The notes beneath the pieces are model-generated. The model had not been told where the DNA came from. It did no database searches and saw nothing but the letters and a program-made list of their open reading frames with translations. Positions 59,778 through 64,000 of a DNA stretch of 64,000 bases are shown piece by piece. Made by a program: the position numbers and the translations under genes. Location of the stretch: the NCBI RefSeq assembly GCF_037042905.1, contig NC_087245.1:24986501-25050500 (forward strand). Reading direction: 5' to 3'. How positions within the stretch are numbered: the first letter of the stretch is position 1; each line of letters starts with the position of its first letter. Origin of the DNA: Lytechinus pictus. Lineage: Eukaryota; Echinodermata; Echinoidea; Temnopleuroida; Toxopneustidae.

Positions 59778-62700
59778 CTAAGACTTAGACAATAAAAATG
59801 TTTTGTATTTCCTTTTAAAAACAGATACCGAAGGGCTTGATTGAATGTCAGAAGGGATTGAGTTCCAAATAACTGGTCCTTGATAAAATATACTGTTTTT
59901 GAAGATGGAAGTACTGCACTGTGGAATATGGATATTTTGGGCATTTCTTGTTGAATAAGTATGTACAGATGTGTTTAATAAAAAATAATTCTTAAGTGAA
60001 TTAGGCAAGAGATCCTTTTTATAGAAAAACATGAAAAGTGCAATATTCATTCTATTCAAATCCATTATATTCAAAATTTTCAAAGATGTAAACAATGGTC
60101 CAGAATGGGAGAGATAAGAAGAGTGAGTTATAATTCTCATGGCCTTTTTCTGCAAAAGAAATATTCTGTTAATATGTGTTTGGAAGGCATTACCCCAGGC
60201 TATATTGCAATAATTCAAATATGGTAAAATCAAGGTATTATACAATAAAAGAAGAATATTCTTCGGCAATGTGTGGAGTTTATACATAACACCAACGATT
60301 TTGGCAACTTTATTGCAGATGACACCAGCATGTTCATTCCAAGTTAACTTATTATCAACATTAACACCTAGAAAGGTAGTAAATGTTACTTCATTAACTG
60401 GCTTATCATTTAAACAAACCTCAAATTTGAATTGTGATCTATTTTTATTTGTAAAAACCAAAAAATTTGATTTCTTAACATTTAAGGTCAATTTATTAAC
60501 AGTAAGCCAGTTAGATACATATTTCAGTTCCTTATTGAAAATATTTTGTAAAGTTTGTACATTTTTATGGGACATGAACAAGCTGGTGTCATCTGCATAT
60601 AATATAGAGTCCACAATTTTGGAGACATTACTTAAATCGTTAATGTAAATTATAAACAGAAGTGGGCCGAGGATCGACCCTTGAGGCACTCCACATCTTA
60701 TACCTTGCATCGAGGAAGAAAAATTATCAATCGAAACAAACTGTTAACGATTTTGAAAATAATTGTCAAATAAACTGAGTGCAACCCCCCTAATTCCATA
60801 ATAACTTAATTTACGTAATAATAAATCATGATCAAGTGAGTCAAAAGCTTTGCTTAAATCAATAAAAAGACCAATCATTGTTTCCTGTTTATCTAATGCA
60901 CTTGTGACTTTATATACAAATTCTGCTAAGGCCGAAGATGTGGAGTGCCCCTTTCTAAAACCAAACTGATTATTGTTAAGAATATTGCACTGAGAAATGA
61001 AACTATGTAAACGAGAATAAATACATCTTTCTAATATTTTTGAAAAAATTGATAAAACGGAAATTGGACAATAATTTGAAATAATGTCAGGAGAACCAGA
61101 TTTAAAAACAGGGACCACTCTTGCAATCTTAAGCTGGTCTGGGAAAATCCCAGTAACAAAAGAAGAATTGAATATATCACATAATAATTTAGCAATTACA
61201 TGTATTGACTTCTTTACAACCTTGACATCAATACCATCAAAACCAGCACTGACATTATTTTTAAAACCAGTTACAATATCCAATATTTCTTTAGGAGTTA
61301 TTGGGGACAAAAATAAAGATTTGTCGTTTTTAGTAATATACTTTAATAAATCAGATTGAGTATTTATATTAGATGTAAGTTCAGAATGTAACTTCGGACC
61401 AATGTTAACAAAGTATTTGTTTATTGTATTACATATCACTTTATTATCTGTTAAGACCTGATCCTGGTATGTAATTTTATCAAGACCAGTTTTCTTTTGA
61501 GAACGACCAAGTGTTTTGTTAATCACTTTCCATGTTTGTTTCATATCACCAGAGGCATTTTGGAACTGTAATCGATAATATTCTTTTTTTGTTTTTTTAA
61601 TCAAATTTGTGAGTTTATTTCTTGATTTCTTATAAACACATTTCCTATATTCAGATGGATTCTTAATAAATTTCTTATACATCTTACATTTTCTTTTAGT
61701 TAACTTTTGTATTTCTTTTGTCATCCATGGCTTATAGCTCCTATTCTTATTGGTTATGGAAAAAGAGGAATATGGAAAGCATACATTGTATGCATGTAAA
61801 AATTTGTCTAAAAACTTATCATAAGACTTATTAGGATCTTCATGATCAACATTCCAAACAACTTTATTTAATTCAAGAATGAATTTAGCAATGTTTTGAT
61901 CTGTGATCTTACGCCGCTTCCCAGATATATTATTATATTTATTACAGTTAAGAATGGTGTTACTTAAACAAAAAACAGGAAAGTGATCACTTATGTCTGA
62001 AAACAATGCACCTGACAAAAAAACACTTTCGTCATTGGTGAAGATGTTATCCAACAGAGTCGCAGAGTGATCAGTGACTCTGGTTGGATAACGAATTAAA
62101 GTGTTCAGGGAATAAGATATCAAAGTGTCTAAAAAAATATTAACCTTATAATTCCTATTCACTTTTAACAAGTCGATATTATAATCCCCGAGTAAATACA
62201 GTTTATTACAAGATATATTTATTTTATCCAGTATTGCACATAATGAATCAACAAATAAACCAATGGGCTGACCAGGTGGTCTGTAAATAGATGCGACATA
62301 TATAGAATTATTACAAAGTTTCAATTCCAAGGACATACCTTCTACGTGGCATTCATTGATATCAAACTCTGTTACATGGGAGTATTCAACATTATTACGA
62401 ATGTAAAAACCAACTCCTCCACCTCTTTTATTCTTACGTTCTAAACCAACAAATTTATAGTCATCGATATTAAATATTGCACTTGGTGTGGATTCGGAAA
62501 TCCAAGTCTCTGTTAGGCCTATGATTGTAGGTTTGATATCTAAACAGCTTAAGAATGAAATCAAATTCTCATGGTTCTTAGAAAGACTTCGACAGTTTAT
62601 ATGTATACATGAAAAATGTTTATCATTTATACAATTATTATTTGACACACAATCCCTCAATTTGGTATTGAATTTAGAAATAGAAAAAACATTATTAGAT

Positions 62701-62795
62701 AAGTTAAAAGTAGCATCTTCGGTATCAACATCAGGTGATAAAAATCTATTTAATCTTGTAATATTATTCAGATATTGGCTCTCAAGATTATACAT
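59778..62795 (-). pseudogene. CR1-like LINE ORF2 (endonuclease-RT) with one in-frame stop
   Basis: One frame of about 1005 codons, interrupted only by TAA at 60744-60746 after FDNYFQNR; the frame resumes QFVSIDNFSSS. Endonuclease: INCRSL, GLTETWISES (~95), RGGGVGFYIRNN, YRPPG, LGDYNIDLL and SDHFPVF (~268). RT: FRKGHSTSSALAEFV, LFIDLSKAFDSLDHDLLLRK, CGVPQGSILGPLLFIIYIND (~700) and catalytic YADDTSLF (~730). The C-terminus ends IWNSIPSDIQSSPSVSVFK, usual for the CR1/jockey group. A single nonsense codon implies a young copy. Confidence 0.88.
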
Positions 62796-63213
62796 ACAAA
62801 AATTACACTTATATATTATTCAAAATAAAAGAATACAAAAAAAGTGATATCAGATTTTTTTAATGCTTAAGACTAGTTTGACAGAATAAAAAAAAGCTTA
62901 ATAAAGTCTTGCCAGGTGCAATTAAATAACACCACCAGTCACACATCCCCGACACTGCCTACCTGCCTCAAACCGGAGAACAATAGATACATGTAATTCA
63001 CTGATTCCTGGCTGAGCCAGGCAAACAGGCATCAAAGATGTGTGACTGGTATTGCACAAGTATGTACAAATGGAGATCAGAGCAGAGAGCAATATAAACT
63101 CCGCACATGCACACAATGTACATTGAGTAATACAGACTCAGTACATAGGATATCATAGGTATAGAAGTTAAAAGATGTCCAAACAGGAGGAACAAAGCAA
63201 AGTCGAATCACAG

Positions 63214-63978
63214 TCACAGTCTCGCTAAATCTTCATCGCATGTGATGAGCTTCTTCACGATGTTGCCAGATGATGTAGGAACACCGGCAAAAATTCTTCC
63301 ATCTAATGTCCAATAGCGCGAGACCTTCTTGTGTTTTCGAACCTTGTGGTATAGTGACTCGTTCGATCTAGTTAAGTCTTCATTAACGAAAATTCCTGTT
63401 CCTTTCAGATTCTTCCGAGCTGCGATGAGTTTTGAGCGAATGCGATATGTAGCGAGCTTCACAATAATTGGACAGGGGAGATTCCGTGTGTTACGCGCAG
63501 CTCCTCTGTCATTAGGGTCACTCTTAGCAGCAGTTGGGGAAGAAACTCTATGGCAACGATCAATTTCATCCATCTTTAAGTTAACTCCTAGCTTCTTCTG
63601 AGCAAGTTCGATGATAAGGGCGTCTGTGTCTTCATTAGGTGTTTCCTGGATTCCATGAACACGAATACTATTTCTCCTTGTGTACTGTTCAAGAGCGTTT
63701 AGCTTACGATCGGTCAAAGAAACGTTGTTAGTAGCAGAAGCAATGGTTTTCTTCAAATTTTCAATCTCATTAGATTTGGATTCAACCTTAGCCTCTAGAT
63801 CCATAATCTTTCCTTCTTGTTCTTCAACTGTTTTCACCAATGCATCTAGCACTATTTGTTCTTTGATGGCTTCTTTCACTGTTGTTTTTAGGTAACTTTT
63901 GAATTCCTCATTTTTCAGAAGTTCTACAATAACATCTTGTGCAAGCTCGGATGGTGTAGCTTTCTTTTCTCTAGGCAT
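63214..63978 (-). CDS. CR1-like LINE ORF1: coiled-coil RNA-binding protein, 254 aa
   Basis: Lys/Glu-rich N-terminus, coiled coil at about 45-100 (VEEQEGKIMDLEAKVESKSN), an RRM-like start YTRRNSIRVHGIQE (~99-112), DRCHRV further on and a basic C-terminal part (IRSKLIAARKNLKG). This trimeric-coiled-coil plus RRM design is shared by L1 ORF1p and by ORF1 of some CR1-group LINEs. Start ATG at 63978 with only 22 bp of window upstream. The frame is intact. Confidence 0.8.
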   Translation of the reverse strand: MPREKKATPSELAQDVIVELLKNEEFKSYLKTTVKEAIKEQIVLDALVKTVEEQEGKIMDLEAKVESKSNEIENLKKTIASATNNVSLTDRKLNALEQYTRRNSIRVHGIQETPNEDTDALIIELAQKKLGVNLKMDEIDRCHRVSSPTAAKSDPNDRGAARNTRNLPCPIIVKLATYRIRSKLIAARKNLKGTGIFVNEDLTRSNESLYHKVRKHKKVSRYWTLDGRIFAGVPTSSGNIVKKLITCDEDLARL

Positions 63979-64000
63979 GATAAGCTCTAAAACTCAAGGG

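Larger units (their letters stand above)
59472..64000 (-). mobile_element. CR1/L2-like LINE, near full length, 5' end at or beyond window edge
   Basis: The 3' end is a short heptamer tail (GAAACTT repeated, 59472-59490), not poly-A, as in CR1/L2-class elements. In sense order: ORF1 (63214-63978), a 418-bp spacer, ORF2 (59778-62795, one nonsense codon) and a ~300-bp 3' UTR that includes a poly-C run in sense (G run at about 59750-59761). Orientation matches CAND1. The 5' terminus and the upstream target-site duplication are not visible. Confidence 0.85.

Noticed and set aside
1..64000. CRISPR arrays, bacterial operons, ribosome binding sites, intact tRNA or rRNA genes
   Set aside because: Spliced genes and LINEs show this is animal nuclear DNA. 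The tandem arrays lack spacers of CRISPR type, and only SINE-like tRNA remnants were seen.

Overview
This is animal nuclear DNA. Its genes are split by GT-AG introns, it is densely filled with transposon remnants, and it has no operons. The two genes that can be read closely (RPLP0 and CAND1) sit near vertebrate sequences. The repeats (Tx1/L1- and CR1-like LINEs, tyrosine-recombinase retrotransposon remnants with an SGNH-hydrolase ORF, foldback elements, long poly-C/poly-G runs) suggest an invertebrate deuterostome, most likely an echinoderm such as a sea urchin. The species is an inference.

Layout. 1-4272 (minus): 5' part of an SLC22A18-like MFS transporter, four coding exons, running off the left edge, with a foldback element in intron 1. 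4273-13367: no protein gene. Most of it is a repeat complex whose core is a roughly 5.5 kb palindromic, non-coding element (about 5.9-11.44 kb). The core has mirrored satellite arrays (about 104-bp units with a trimeric ~316-bp higher-order period) and a GGCGCCCC satellite. A smaller TIR element and a foldback at 12.8-12.96 kb follow, just upstream of RPLP0. 13368-18898 (plus): complete RPLP0 (ribosomal stalk protein P0, 7 coding exons, 314 aa). Introns 3 and 4 each hold one copy of a 145-nt structured RNA candidate with C box, D box and terminal stem. 19.3-27 kb: intergenic or CAND1 3' UTR with MITEs and simple repeats.

26998-58454 (minus): 26 exons of CAND1, encoding about 1001 C-terminal residues; the 5' exons lie beyond the right edge. 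Its introns hold most of the mobile DNA: a PIF1-helicase relic, a YR-retrotransposon gag/SGNH relic split by a LINE 3' end, an intact 6.29-kb L1/Tx1-type LINE with a perfect 15-bp target-site duplication, tRNA-type SINEs, several MITEs and microsatellites. At 59.47-64.0 kb there is a nearly intact CR1-like LINE with one nonsense codon in ORF2.

Functionally, RPLP0 and CAND1 are housekeeping genes (translation; exchange of SCF ubiquitin ligase substrate receptors). SLC22A18 is a membrane transporter. Nothing suggests the three act together. Domain, exon and motif statements come from reading the sequence; family names rest on recognised similarity and no database search was run.
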